64,000 nt of DNA. Origin: Ficedula albicollis (lineage: Eukaryota; Chordata; Aves; Passeriformes; Muscicapidae). The stretch is taken from positions 16,335,993 through 16,399,992 of the forward strand of contig NC_021700.1 in assembly GCF_000247815.1 (NCBI RefSeq), written 5' to 3'. The notes beneath the pieces are model-generated. The model made no database searches, was not told where the DNA came from, and saw nothing but the letters and a program-made list of their open reading frames with translations. Every line of letters begins with the position of its first letter. Within the stretch, counting starts at the first letter, position 1. The translations under genes and the position numbers were made by a program. This document shows positions 1 to 13,000 of the stretch, piece after piece.

Positions 1-812
1 AAATCCTATTTCAAGAAAAGAACCTGGAGAGACTGGATATTTTTGAAAAGGAATTCTTACAGTCTCTACATGCATGTTGCCAACAACAACCAATTCCTGG
101 TGAATAGAATTGGTGAGGAAAGAAGTATTCCATGTACTCCAGTAGCGTGGGGTTTGAAATCTGTTTTTTCCTGTGTATACTGTTATCCAGCTCCAAATAA
201 AGGAGATGCAGTAATTGCTTGCTACTGCTTATTTCTTACACAGAATTAATGGGAAAGTTTGATTACATGCCCTAGTGTCTGTGTATTTTTGATCCAGAAT
301 ACACACTGAATCAGAATATGTATGTTGAGCCACAGTGTATGTGTCTGTTGGGGGCAAAATTCAATCTGTGTAAAAGAAATGCTATCTTTTGTTCTGGAAT
401 AACAGTATTGCCATCTGTGTTTCATTAGAAACTTGGCTAACTTCTCAGATTAAGAGAATGCCTTTAGAAAAACTCTTTACACTGCCTAAAGAATGAAGTG
501 ATTTACTTACAATAGCATCCAAATACTGTTATGATACTGTGCTTTCCTTTGAACCTCTAATTTTGAGAAATATGCAGAAGCATCTAGAGGCAGAAAGAGA
601 AGGAGAAAGAATGTTATTGCCACACGCTGCTCAGAAAGAGCACTTGAGTTATAGTTTTAGGATCTCAGTTTCTACAGTGCACGTAATCACTAGGAATAGT
701 TTTAATTGTTCTGTTTAATTCATCCATTTGTCTTCTGGATGGGAGCTCTTAAAAGTCAGCATTGCTGAAATGTTGGTGGAAATTCACAAACTCTAAATCT
801 GCTCTTCCACAG
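1..812 (+). other. ITGA1: ITGA1 intron (3' part) before first visible exon
   Basis: AT-rich non-coding sequence ending in a pyrimidine-rich CTCTTCCACAG acceptor at 812. Two short open frames of 60-70 codons show no integrin similarity. I see no repeat or RNA gene in it. Confidence 0.8.
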
Positions 813-1067
813 ACAAAGTTTGAATATCAGATGAGTCTTGAACCCATAAAGCAAACGTGCTGCTCAGCATTAAAACAGGACACCTGCAAAGTTCTTAAGA
901 ACGAGCCCTGCGGTGCGCGCTTCGGGACTGCGATTGCTGCGGTGAAGGACCTCAACCTGGACGGATACAACGACATCGTGATTGGCTCGCCCTTGGAGGA
1001 TGACCATCGGGGGGCTGTGTATATCTATCATGGCCGTGGCAAAGCAATCAGTAAAAATTATTCACAG
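813..1067 (+). CDS. ITGA1: ITGA1 coding exon (about exon 13): beta-propeller blade 6
   Basis: 85 codons, phase 0 at both ends. It starts TKFEYQMSLEPIK and ends KNYSQ. It contains the FG-GAP signature: FGTAIAAVKDLNLDGYND followed by IVIGSPLEDD. The D-x-N-x-D-G-x-x-D calcium loop is intact. Acceptor CCACAG, donor GTATGA. Confidence 0.96.
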
Positions 1068-4000
1068 GTATGAAGTAAAACTCCCCAGGTTGCCAGCTGC
1101 TCTGATGTATATAATGTTTATAAACCTGTCTTCCCAACATAGGAGGAGACTGTGGCTTGACCAGTTGTAGCAACTTCTTTTTTAAATTGCTTTATACTTC
1201 AAAACTCATACTGATTTAACTGAATCTGAGTCTTAATATTGTTAAAGAATATACTCACTTGCTTTTATTAGAAACCTTCTGACATACTCTGAACAGCCGG
1301 AAGAGCACATATTTTGCAATCTGAAAATTTATAGTGTGTTCATCACCATGGTAACTGTTTTAGGAGTATTGTAATGAAAATTTAATATAGTTAAAGAGCC
1401 TAAACCTCATCTCACTGCGTCAAATGCATCTTGACTGTTAGAAAACCCTTCAAAGAGCACTGCATTAACGTCTTTACACATTTCACAGCGTATTGCATCA
1501 GGTGGAGACGGGGAAAAAGTGAAATTTTTTGGCCAGTCTGTGCACGGAGAAATGGATTTAAACGATGACGGGCTGATTGATGTTACCATCGGAGGCCTTG
1601 GTGGGGCTGCCCTCTTCTGGTACGGAGACTCACAGCAACTGTCAGGACAAAAAAACTTTTACTTGAGTACCAGTGTAACTTACATTCATGACTGTTTGGA
1701 TTTTGTGAGGTTATGATTTCATCTCATGTTTTGACACTGACTGCAAATATTCATCTTTTCACACCTCTCTGGAGGAATGAGCATAAAACTTAATGTATAC
1801 CCTTATAAATACAGGAATGTTTTAGAAGTCTTGCTGGGCTAGAATGAAGAACTTGTCCTTCTAGACCACCTTCAAAAGAGAAACTGATTCCACTTGTGAC
1901 ACTAAGTAAAACAGGAAAAAACCTGAATTTCTCTCTTTTTCACAGTATATTGCATATTATTTTATTAACAATATCAAGAACATGTTCAATTGTAAAGGGC
2001 CTACTAAGAAAACAGATTTTATTTCTTAATAGGAAGACTGCAGTTTGATTCCCTACAGAAAATCTGTAAAATTAAACTAAGCCTTCTGCTTAACAGTCAA
2101 TTTTTTTTTATATAAGAGTATGATTCAGATCTAGTGGTGAGCAATACGATTTTTAAGGGAAAAGACAAATGAACAATGTGACATTAAATCCCTCATTTCT
2201 AAAGCACAACTGAAACTATTTCTGTCTCTGGTAAGGAACTGAATCAGACCAAGAGATGAGACAGGAATGCATTGCAGGGGAAAAGGACATTTAAAGTGAA
2301 ACAAACTGGGGGCAAATATTAGCCTGTTTGTCTACTCATAACCTAAGAGATGGCTTGCTATCCTCCTATTATACACTTCATGTATAATATTATGTTTATG
2401 TGTGATAATTTCAGTGATAGGTCTGGGCCTTCAGTCTCTTTTAAAATGAATCTGGCTCTGTAGAATTGCTTAAATGCTTTTGGAAATATTTCACCTGGTA
2501 TCTTTTCTGAAACAAGTGCAGCACTGTGGAGAAATCTGTGACTTTCCTCAGTAATTCCTCTTACTGGTACTAGGTGTAGGATATATAGTTAATTGCTCTT
2601 CTAGACCGTCATGTTGCTCTTGTCCCCAGTTCTTCGGGGGCTTTCCCTCCTGAGTGACAGTTGAGCTTTAAAAAATGCTCTAGTGCTTTATAGGTTTTGG
2701 CTGCTGAGAACATTTCATTGCCTCCTATTTTTGTTGCTCACTTTTTGGTTTTCTGTATGATGGATTCTCTCTGTGATGGCAGTTAACAGGCATGCAGTAA
2801 TCTGCCTAAATGGAGAAAGGCAAATGCAGACTCAAAATGTGCTAGAGAAGTGCATTGCAACTGCCAGTTTTTTTTATAGCATGACACAGCCAAGACAGAA
2901 AACATGAAATAATAGACGGCCTCTTAATTGGCACAGCATGGCCAACACTGTCTGCTACTGTACTGCAGCATGGTGCCATCAACGTGCCACAGGAATCTCA
3001 CTGCAATTGTGGATTTTATGCTCCTGTTATTTTTCAAAGAACATTAAGGAATTTTTTCTTTTTAGCTGTAAGCTTTCTGACAGTTGGACTCAAGTGATCT
3101 TAAAGGCTTTTCCAATCTAAACGATTGCATGAATCTGTGATTCTATGTCTGTATCTGAATGCTGAATGTTGCATATTGTGTAAGTTCATTCTTAAGTTTG
3201 AAAAAGTTGTTGCTCTTATTTCCAAGCACTCTCTTTGTGGTTTTTTTAAGGTCTCGTGATGTGGCTGAAGTAAATGTTTCCATGCAATTTGTACCTAAAA
3301 GCATCAATATTCAACAACAAAATTGTCAGATAAATATAAGAAAAACAATATGCATAGACGCCACAATTTGTTTTAAGACCAGACTAAAGTCAAAAGAAGA
3401 TGTATTTGAATCCAGTAAGTAGATAAGCACTAAGCTGTGGAAGCTTTAGGCTATAAAACTCCTGTGCTCGCATGCATTTATTAATTTAAAAATAGAATTC
3501 AACTTTTCTAAATTCAGTATTCAAAGTGCATCTAAAATATTTTGGGAAAAAAGAATGTGCAGAGGCAAAGTGCTTTGTGATACACTTGATAATATTGATC
3601 TCAATCTCCTTTGCAGGTCTGCAGTATTGGATTACCCTTGATGCACAAAGACAGATATCTCGAAGCTTGTTCACAGAAACCCATGAGAGAAAAATGCAAA
3701 AAAATATAACTATCAAAGGGTCAGAATGTACAAAACATAACTTCTACATGTTGGCAAGTAAATCATTTAAAGTATTTTTCTCATGTTGACACTAGAGTAA
3801 CCCAAGTATGTATTCCATTAATTGCAAATTGGACCAAAAAAAAATCTGTGTTCAGAATTAATCTTAAGAAGTGTACATAAAATTTGCTTAAAACTTTCAG
3901 TTATTTATTTACACATGTATTATCAATTTATTTAAATGTACAATCTTTTTAGCTACATCTCTGTGTCTTCTTAAGGTAAACCCGACCTCACTTGGTGGAA

Positions 4001-7000
4001 CGAAACAGCTGTCATGGTTAGCAGTTTAGGTGCACTCAAAACTCAGCAGGAGCATGTGGGAGAATATCGGTTTATATTATTATTTATATTATTAATATTA
4101 GAGCAATTCCTCATAATAAAATAGAGAAAATAAACTTTTAGGTTTGGAATAGAGAGTATTTATTCACTGCAAAACAGTAGCATGATTAGCAACTGTGAGT
4201 ATGGATTTGCCCAGATTGTAGCTGATGTGTGGAGTGAATGGAGTTGCGTACTACAAGCTGCCGACATTTAAAATGTTTAGTGACTTCACAGTTGTATCTT
4301 AATGCAAAACTAATGGCAAATGATACCCAGAATTTTCTTCACCAAACAGCAGGCCTAAGTGACTTCACAAAAGGTGATACTGCTGATGCTTATCTTACTG
4401 AGCCTTTGAGCACAACTAGAAGAGAAAAGTCTGTGAATCAACAGCTGAGATATTCTTTCATGAAATTCTGTGGGACATGCTCAGGCTATGTGAAATTTTG
4501 TGAAAAGACATACAAAAACCTTAGTAAATATTTATAAGGAATGCCCGACACATTGAATGTTTCATCATCAACTGCAAGCATTCAGGTGCTTCTCTACCAA
4601 GAATGGCAACAGTGTGACAGAAATATATTTTACCTCAGCACTTTTTGGGTCTTTTTAACCTCCTTAGATACTAAAGTGAATTTCAATAACAGCAGTTTTG
4701 TTTTCCTTACGTTCTAGGATAAACCTGATTTTCAGGATTCCATAAAGGTTTTGCTGGAATTCAATTTTTCTGATCCAGAGAGTGGACCTGTTCTTGATAG
4801 CAACTTGCCAAATTCAATAGCAGAATATGTAAGTCAGAAAGATTCTGTATCAATAACCAGTATATTTAAGGTAAAAATCATAGCCCGCACAAGAGCTGAA
4901 ACTATTGCCACAGATTGGCTAGAGAGGGGGAGTCACTGAGCCTGTACAGGAGCTTTTTCTTCCAAATGAGTATTCAAGAATGAAAAGCTTCCTTCAATGT
5001 GCTTGTGAACCATTCTGGGGTTTCAAAGCTGTCCGTAGCTGACTGAAGATAGAAGAGAGTTGCCAACAATATTATAGTCAGGTTTGAGGTAGATGGAGCA
5101 GAGGAGTGTTATCCATTTATCTCGGTGGTGACTACCATCATTCATACTTCAGTATTAGTAGTATTCAGTATTATTATTATTAGTGCCTCTTTTCAGAATC
5201 TAGGCACATCATTAAGATGGGAGTGATGAGAAAGCTTATGTTTTACCCATTCATTTTACAAGATACTGGCACGTTTAACTGGTTAATATTAGGGAAGGCT
5301 TCTTTAATTACTAAACAGAAGGTCTTACATAAAATTAGATAATGCATTAAAATGTAAGTATTTGATAATGTAATGAAATTAGGAATAAACATATTATTTT
5401 TGCAGATTCCTTTTACAAAAGATTGTGGAGCCAAAAATAAATGCATTTCAGATCTTGTTCTGATTGTAAAAGCAAGCATAGCTGGAGACAGGTAACTACA
5501 CTGGGTTTAATGTATTGCTTGATATCTGTAAAAAGTTTCTGTTATAAAAAGATAATAATGTAAGATTATAATTCTAATCACAGAATTATAAATTCTGCCG
5601 GGGCTTCCTTTCTAATTCAGAAACTTTAATTCAGAAATTCTAATTAAAGTAGTCTGGAAACTGAAAGAAGTTTCTCTTTGTGCTAAAAACAGATTCAATA
5701 GTTAAGCTGTCCAACATTCTTGCTTTATTTTACAGCTCTTCTCCATTCATTGTAAAGTCACGCAACGATAAGTTCACCATCCAGCTCTCTGTGAGGAACA
5801 AAAAAGACAGTGCCTATAATACCAGAGTTTTGGTTCAATATTCTCCAAATATTATTTTTGCTGGCATTGAGGTAAGATTTTTTTTTCACATTATCACAAT
5901 TATTATAACATATAATGCTAGAGAGATATGAGGAAGCCTTTTTATTATACCTTAGTTTGACTGCTTAGGCATCATTTCAGTTGTTTGAAAGACATTTCCC
6001 AGGGTTTATGCTTATGCCTCTAAAGGAGTGTATTTATTTGGACATGAGTGGATTCTTGCCTAGCCTTGTCCATAAAATACAGATGCAAATTTCACAGTGG
6101 CAAATTTCACAATTTCACTAAGAAAAAGTGCCTACCTCTTAGATAAACTTCAGCATTATGAATCATCTGTACACCTGTAGAGCCAGAAATGCCTTGTTCT
6201 TTATCAGTAGAACTCCTGAGACTCTAGAATTCTCCTTTTGCACATGTATAAGAAAAACACTGTCATGGTAGAATAGGACATTCAGTGCTTGTGTCTACCC
6301 TACCTCAGACAGCATTTTCAAAAGTGGCTGTTTTCCTTCCTGTCTCAGCAGATATGATACGAATGCACCTCAGATGGGAAGAGTTTAGAGCAGTTTATTT
6401 TCTGTCAGCAGTCCTGATGCTGCACATTAGGAGGAGTCATGGTTCCATAGCACTGTCACTGATCCTGTTGCAATAATTGATGGAGTATGAATGTGACTTT
6501 TATTGCTACATTAGGAAGACATTTGCAAAATTTGAAAACTGTGTAATTATAGATATGTTGATTAGGGGTTGATAGACCCCATGACTAATTTGCATGATAT
6601 CTGGTAGGCATATAATTGTGAATGTTCCAAACACTGTCATTGGAAAGGCATAATGGCAAGTAATTGGTATAAATGTCCATAGGTGAAAACTGTCTTGCAG
6701 AATTTGTGACTTCATATTTTTGTTCTAGTTCAACTAAAGCTTTGACTCTTACGATATATTGACAGTGAAAAGTGGCAGTGGTACATGTGTTCAGCAGGTC
6801 TGTGATGCTCAGTCAGAATTTAAAAGGAATTTGCACAAGGCCATGTTTTCACTGTCTTTTTTCCCTTCAGGATATACAGAAAGATAGCTGTGAATCTAAT
6901 CACAACATCACCTGTAAAGTGGGATATCCATTTCTAAAACCTGCAGAAGAGGTAAATGGTCCCCCTGCATGCAAGTTCTCCTTGCCCTGTGCTGTTCTAA

Positions 7001-10000
7001 GGGCGGGGCAGTCCATATCACCTCTGAAGTTCTTTTGTGTTCATCCCAAAAACTCTCCATGAATATTTCCCAAGCTAACCTTGGTATCAACTGCACAGAG
7101 CCAGATGGGAAACCATTAGATATTCAGTACCTGGGCAGTCAGGTGTGGTAGTGAGGGTGTAGTGGATGCATATTGCCATCCTTGGCACTGTCAGAAGGCA
7201 AGTGACACACAAGTGGCTCACCTGGCCAGAAGTGTCTGTCTCCAGGCTTTCCACATCCTGAAGCTTATTTTATTTTGCCTAGTTTAGTTATTTTGTATAT
7301 AAAATATAGTCCCTTGGTTGAAGACAGATTAAGGTGCTGTGTGGAAGTGCTAGCCCAGATCTGCCAAAGTCAGGCACCAAGACCTGACCTCTGCTCAGTG
7401 GGGAATGAGAGGCTCTTTCCAGCAAGTAGTCCACTTAAATCAAACTCCATCTTGAACAGTTCCAGTGATGTCTGTATCTCTTGTTGGAATGGAGAGGGAG
7501 CTTTGGTTAAATTAAGGCTTAAAAAAGCCATACTTAGATCTTGATCTTGAATTGGAAAACATCAGTTTGTATGCAAATAAGACAATCTTTCCCGGCAGTT
7601 TCTTGTTTGCCCTTCTGTCAAGCACTGGGAGGATCATGAGAGCTTTCTTCTTACACTGCTTCCCACACAAATGTTCCAGCTTATGTCTTGGACTTGCAGG
7701 GATTAGTCAGCTGTTACCTTCTTGAAGCCAAATAAGTGTATTGTCCAATGACTCTGCCCATGGTGTTCCATTCCCAACTTTACTGGATTTTTCACTTTTC
7801 CTTTCATGCTTTGCTTGCTAGTTTGTCTGTAGCTATAAAGCCCTAAATTAAGAAATTCCGCACTTTTCTTTGCCTTCAGAAATTAATTAATCTCTGATTC
7901 GATTATAAGCATCCGTAATGTATTCCTTTCTAAAGCTGCTTTTTGTTTTAAATATAAATATAAGACAACTTTCTGTGGACCATTTTGTAGTGGAAATTTG
8001 TACACATGAAAGGAAAGATAAAAATCTGAGCTGAAAATTCCGTACTGTAACAAATAAGAAAATTTTGGCTTCATATAAAATTACCCTTAAGTGTCAGGAT
8101 ATGAGGAAGAACATTTGGGACAGTGTTCCTAAATTTTGTGTAATTCCAAGTTATGATAGATTTGCCCTGATTATAACAGTGAGGGGTTTTTATACCTAGT
8201 GGTCTCTCCTTTATTTACATTGTAAACATTTCTTTTTGGTATTTTAGAGGTTCTACTATATATTAAGGGATAGTCCAGCAGACTTCTATAGGCAACTAAT
8301 CTCCAGTGCAATAGCCAAGCTTTGAAGCTTTTCTTCCCTCCTCATCAGAAGGAAAAAAAATGTTTTGATAAATTGCGCATAATTAAAAACTATTGCTTTC
8401 AATTAAGAACTATTTAGTCATGTGTTTCTAATACACTACATAATTTTTTTTTCTTGAGTTTGTGAAAATTTGAGGCTTCTGTTTAATAAGTGATAACTAT
8501 TGGATTTCCTTCTTGGTTGGGGCAAATTCCAAATAGTGGATTTATTCAGATTTATAGAAAACTGGTAAAATATGAATATGAATTTTATCCCTAGATAAAC
8601 GCAAAAGTTTGTACATTTTATTGTACATTATATCAATCCCTGTTAGGGTGGGCTTTTCTTTTCTTTCAAATTCTGTAATGTATTTCTCTACACAGATTTC
8701 CTTCAAAATATCATTCCAATTCAACGCATCATATCTCCTGGAAAATGCTACTGTTCATGTATATGCAACAAGGTTAGTTGCAGTCTTTGCCTTCTGATTT
8801 ATTTTTTTTTAAAGCTTCACAGTTTTGTGTTTCATAGTAAAGCACAAGCAACTTCTGAACTCACAAGCAGTTAAATTTTCCATAGAGCTGGCACCCTTAC
8901 AGATGTATTCAGTCCACCAGTGGATTGAGTGGACTAAATAAATAGTTGATACTCTCTGCAGCCTTAGAATGACAAGTGAGTCATAATTTCTGGTTGTTTT
9001 ACCTTCAGCAAAGGTTTATTCTCCTAGAGAATTACTGCATACTTAAGCATGAATCACAGTTAACAAAAAGCTTGGCCTTCAAAGAGTAAACATTGGAGAA
9101 ATTTCCCTGATAGGGTAAAGGAATTAATTTTTCCTTAGTGTTTTCTGTCCCTGCAAAATCCAGGGATGGTGTGGCTTTTAATTGATCTTTTTTCACTCAG
9201 TCACCTGCCATCTATATTTTTAACAAAGATGTGTTTGTGAGCTGGGGCTGGTGCAGGACTTAAATCATTAGTTATTGTAAAAAATATTTTTAATTTTTTT
9301 TTAGAAGACAGTACTTAACTGAGAATTAGTAATATGCTTTCACACCCAGAGCTGTAGGTATTTCGTTTTCTAAGATCCCTTTCCACCCAGCAGTTGTGTT
9401 GTGTCTGCAGCAGTCTCATCTGAGTGACATACGTTGTTTAATTTCAGTGACAGTGAAGAACCACCTGAGACCCTGAGTGACAACAGAGGACATGTTACAA
9501 TTCCAATAAAATATGAAGTGGGATTAATATTTGTAAGGTATTGACACTTCTCTGTACTTTACTTGCTAGCACAGTAAATTGCAGGTTCCAAGAATATAGT
9601 GTTGTTTTGATTTTGAAATGTGCACAGTATCTACAGGCAACAGCTTCAAAGCTCATAAAGTGGAAGCACAGGCTTCAGTGAAAAATTAAGTCATGAAATA
9701 CTAGAGTAGTTGCTGCCCCTAACTTTAAATTCTATTTAAATTCTATTTTATCTTTTTAAATTTGGTCTGCAGTGTGCAAGTACAACAGCAGGTTTTGCTT
9801 GGCTCCTGTGCTTTGCTATATTAATTCAAAGGCATTTCAGGTACATAAGAAAGCAAATTCTTCCAGCTTCCTGATGGCCGTGGATCTGTATCGCTGTAAT
9901 ATTGTATGGTGTGGTGTTTGATTTCCATCTTCAAAAATTAGCCTTAATTTTAGGTTCTTGGGAGTTTGTTTTTTTTAAGTTCAGACTTATACTTTAATGC

Positions 10001-13000
10001 AGGTCTTGTAGTACTTTTTACTTTCAGAAACAGCCAGAATTCACTTAGATTCCATCCCTGAAAATTCTGTTTATTAATTGTAAACAACATTTTGTGGTGT
10101 GCAGGTGTAAATAATTAAGCCAAATTTTGAATGCATTTCATGGTTCACATCCAGCCTTTGTTTGTTCCATAGGGAATAAGGCTGAATTTGAAACATGCTG
10201 GCTGTATTCTGTTTTTGCTTGATTCTGTCTTTTACAGGATCCTACCTATTTCACATGTCAATGCCCAGGGTAAGGGACTGCACAATTAGAATAAGGACAG
10301 CAAAATCAGACCAAATTTTGGGAAAAATACTTCTTTTTTTCCTAGTTATATCTGAACAAAAAATTCTAAATGTAAATTGTAAAAAGTGGGGCCTATTCAG
10401 AGAATAGAGCAGTTGAACTTCAGTGGATGCTGCATGCACTCTTAATTGCAAGACTAGTCCGACTAGAAATTCATGAAATAATGAAAATACCTATATTATT
10501 AACTCCTAGGAGTTTTTATGAAGTTTGTGTGCTTACTTTTTTGTGTGTTTTTTTTTAACCCACAGTGTTTTCAAAGAGCACCATGTTATAATTGCCGCAA
10601 ATGATACTGTCCCTACTGCTATTAACACAACAGAGCAGATCGGGGATGAAGTTACTCTACATTATAGGGTAAGAAACAATTAAAAATGTATGACATAGGT
10701 ACTGGCTTATTTTTTTTTCCATTTGATTTCAATTATTTAAATAGCTGGTATATAATATGTTAAACCCTCTACATGCATATTTTGTGCTTAAAACCTGTTT
10801 TTTTCCTTCCTCCATTTGGAATACAGTGAGTTCGAAGGTCCATCTCCTGCAGAGTAGTTCTGGGTTTTAGACCTTCTATCCTCAGCAGGGAAAAGAGAGT
10901 ATGCCCTGGTAAATGAGAGCTTGGACTACCCCTGCTATAGGTTACAACAACCATTTCCAAAATCCAGTAAGGTTTTATAAAAGGCAAAATGCCATGTTCC
11001 AAGAATGTGGTCTTCCTAGTTCAATGGATACTGCAAAGTAAAACCACATGGGAAAGATATTTAATGGACTCCGCTCCTGTGAGATCCCTGCTTGACTACT
11101 GCATCCAGCTCTAGAGCTCCCAAAATAAGGACATGGACCTTCTGAAGTGGGTTCAGAGGAATGCCTTAAAGATGATCACAGGGCTGGAGCACCACTCCTG
11201 TAGGACAGTCTGGAACAGTCAGGGCTATTCAACCTGAAGAAGAGAAGGCCCTGTGGAGACCTCACTGGAGCCTTCCAGTACCTAATGGGAGGATTCAGGA
11301 GACCAGGAGAAACAGTTTTGACAAGGACATGTAATTATAGGATAAAGGGGAAGGGCTTCTAACTGAAAGGGGGGTAGGTCTAGATTGGATATTATGTGGT
11401 GAGGCAGTGGAGAAGTTGAGGATGCCTCACCCCTGGAAATGTTCAAGGCCAGGTTTGAGCAACCTCATCTAGTGGACGGACGGTGTCCGTACCCATAGCA
11501 AGGGTTTGGAACTTTAGATTATCTTTAAGGTCTTTTCCAACCTAAATCTGTCCATGATGCTATGATTCTGTGACTACAAGTCCAACCTAAAGTTGCAGCA
11601 AAACTGAATTTAGTTATCTTGAGAGCACCCTGCTTCCCAGTGCCAAATCCAAAACTGAACAAGGGTCCCATACAAAAGCATAAAAGTCTCTAAATCAACT
11701 TGCATCTGTAAAAAATGGGATATAGTAAAATTCTTGCTCTCACTACATAGCAACAACAAAGGGTTTTTTTCCTATTCTTTTAGGCCACTACAGTGCTATA
11801 CTCAGCTACCTTTTCTTTTTGTCTTCTGTGGATGTCTAAGACATTATTAATCTAATTTGCCAGTCTTTATTTTCTGAGTCAAAAAGCTGCTGGATTTCAG
11901 AGCATACCATTTATGATCTTGTAAAGTAAAACTCATCTTTGCAAGCAGCTAATCACAAATAAGTACCCAGGAGGAAAAAGTCTAAAAGATTCTTGAGCAT
12001 TTATTAAGTTTGGCCACTTCAGAGAAGATATCACCAATTCCCCTGCCAGCAATTCCACCTAGGTAATCCTCAGCCACAGCAGGCCTTTCCAGAAAGAGCT
12101 GCTGCTTACACATATGCCCTGTTGTCTTCCCAGAGAAAACAGGACAGAGGAACAGATGAGCACAAGAGCAATTACCTAAGAGCAACAGAGGAAGAACCAA
12201 CAGGAACCACCACTGATACAGTGGCTTCTCTCCCATATAAAGCACTTTTTGCATAACTAACTGTGGAAATGTAAAAATGAACAGAAGAAAATAAAAACAC
12301 AGGAAAAGAAAAAATTCACAATCAAATACTAACAAAATGAGGAAAGTAGTAGTGAAAATATTTTTCTTTTTTTATAGATTGAAAAAGGTGAACACTTTCC
12401 AATGCCAAACCTCACACTGCAGATCTTATTTCCTAATGTAACAGCTGCCAAAAACACTCTTCTCTACCTTACTGCGTTGTCACATTCCCAGGTAAGATAG
12501 AAATTTCTATTTTTATGATCAATTTAAATTTGAAATTTTATGTTGTAAGGAATTGAAAATTGCAAACATTTGGGATTATGCATTGCTTTTAGTCCAAGTA
12601 ACAAGATGCTGTTGTTTTAAGAGTACATACAGAGGAGCATAGGAAGACAGAAGGACAAATTTTCATGAAAGGAAACAAGCAGATTTAAAATGGTGTTGGA
12701 CAATAGCTGCACTATAACAAGGTAGTTTGTTATAGTGCAAGTGCTGAGATGTCCAGACTCAGATACGAGCCTCATACTCTCTGCTTTGTCAGCTGTGCTT
12801 ATTGCAAGTGCTCAAATCCTGCAGTGTACATCTAGAGCCCAGCCTCCTGTCACTTCTCCTCTTTCGAGTGCTGAAATTAACTTTGTGCATGTCTGCTCTC
12901 CAGCACTAGCAGTCCTCTGGCTTCTTCCTTCTCTGGGGCACTGAGACATCTTGAAGGGGATGGTAGGTTATGTGTTTCAAATGCTCTTCACTGCAGTCCT

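Noticed and set aside
11982..12335. 117-codon minus-strand frame
   Set aside because: It lies antisense within an ITGA1 intron just upstream of a real exon, has no recognisable motif, and the sense exon pattern explains the region.
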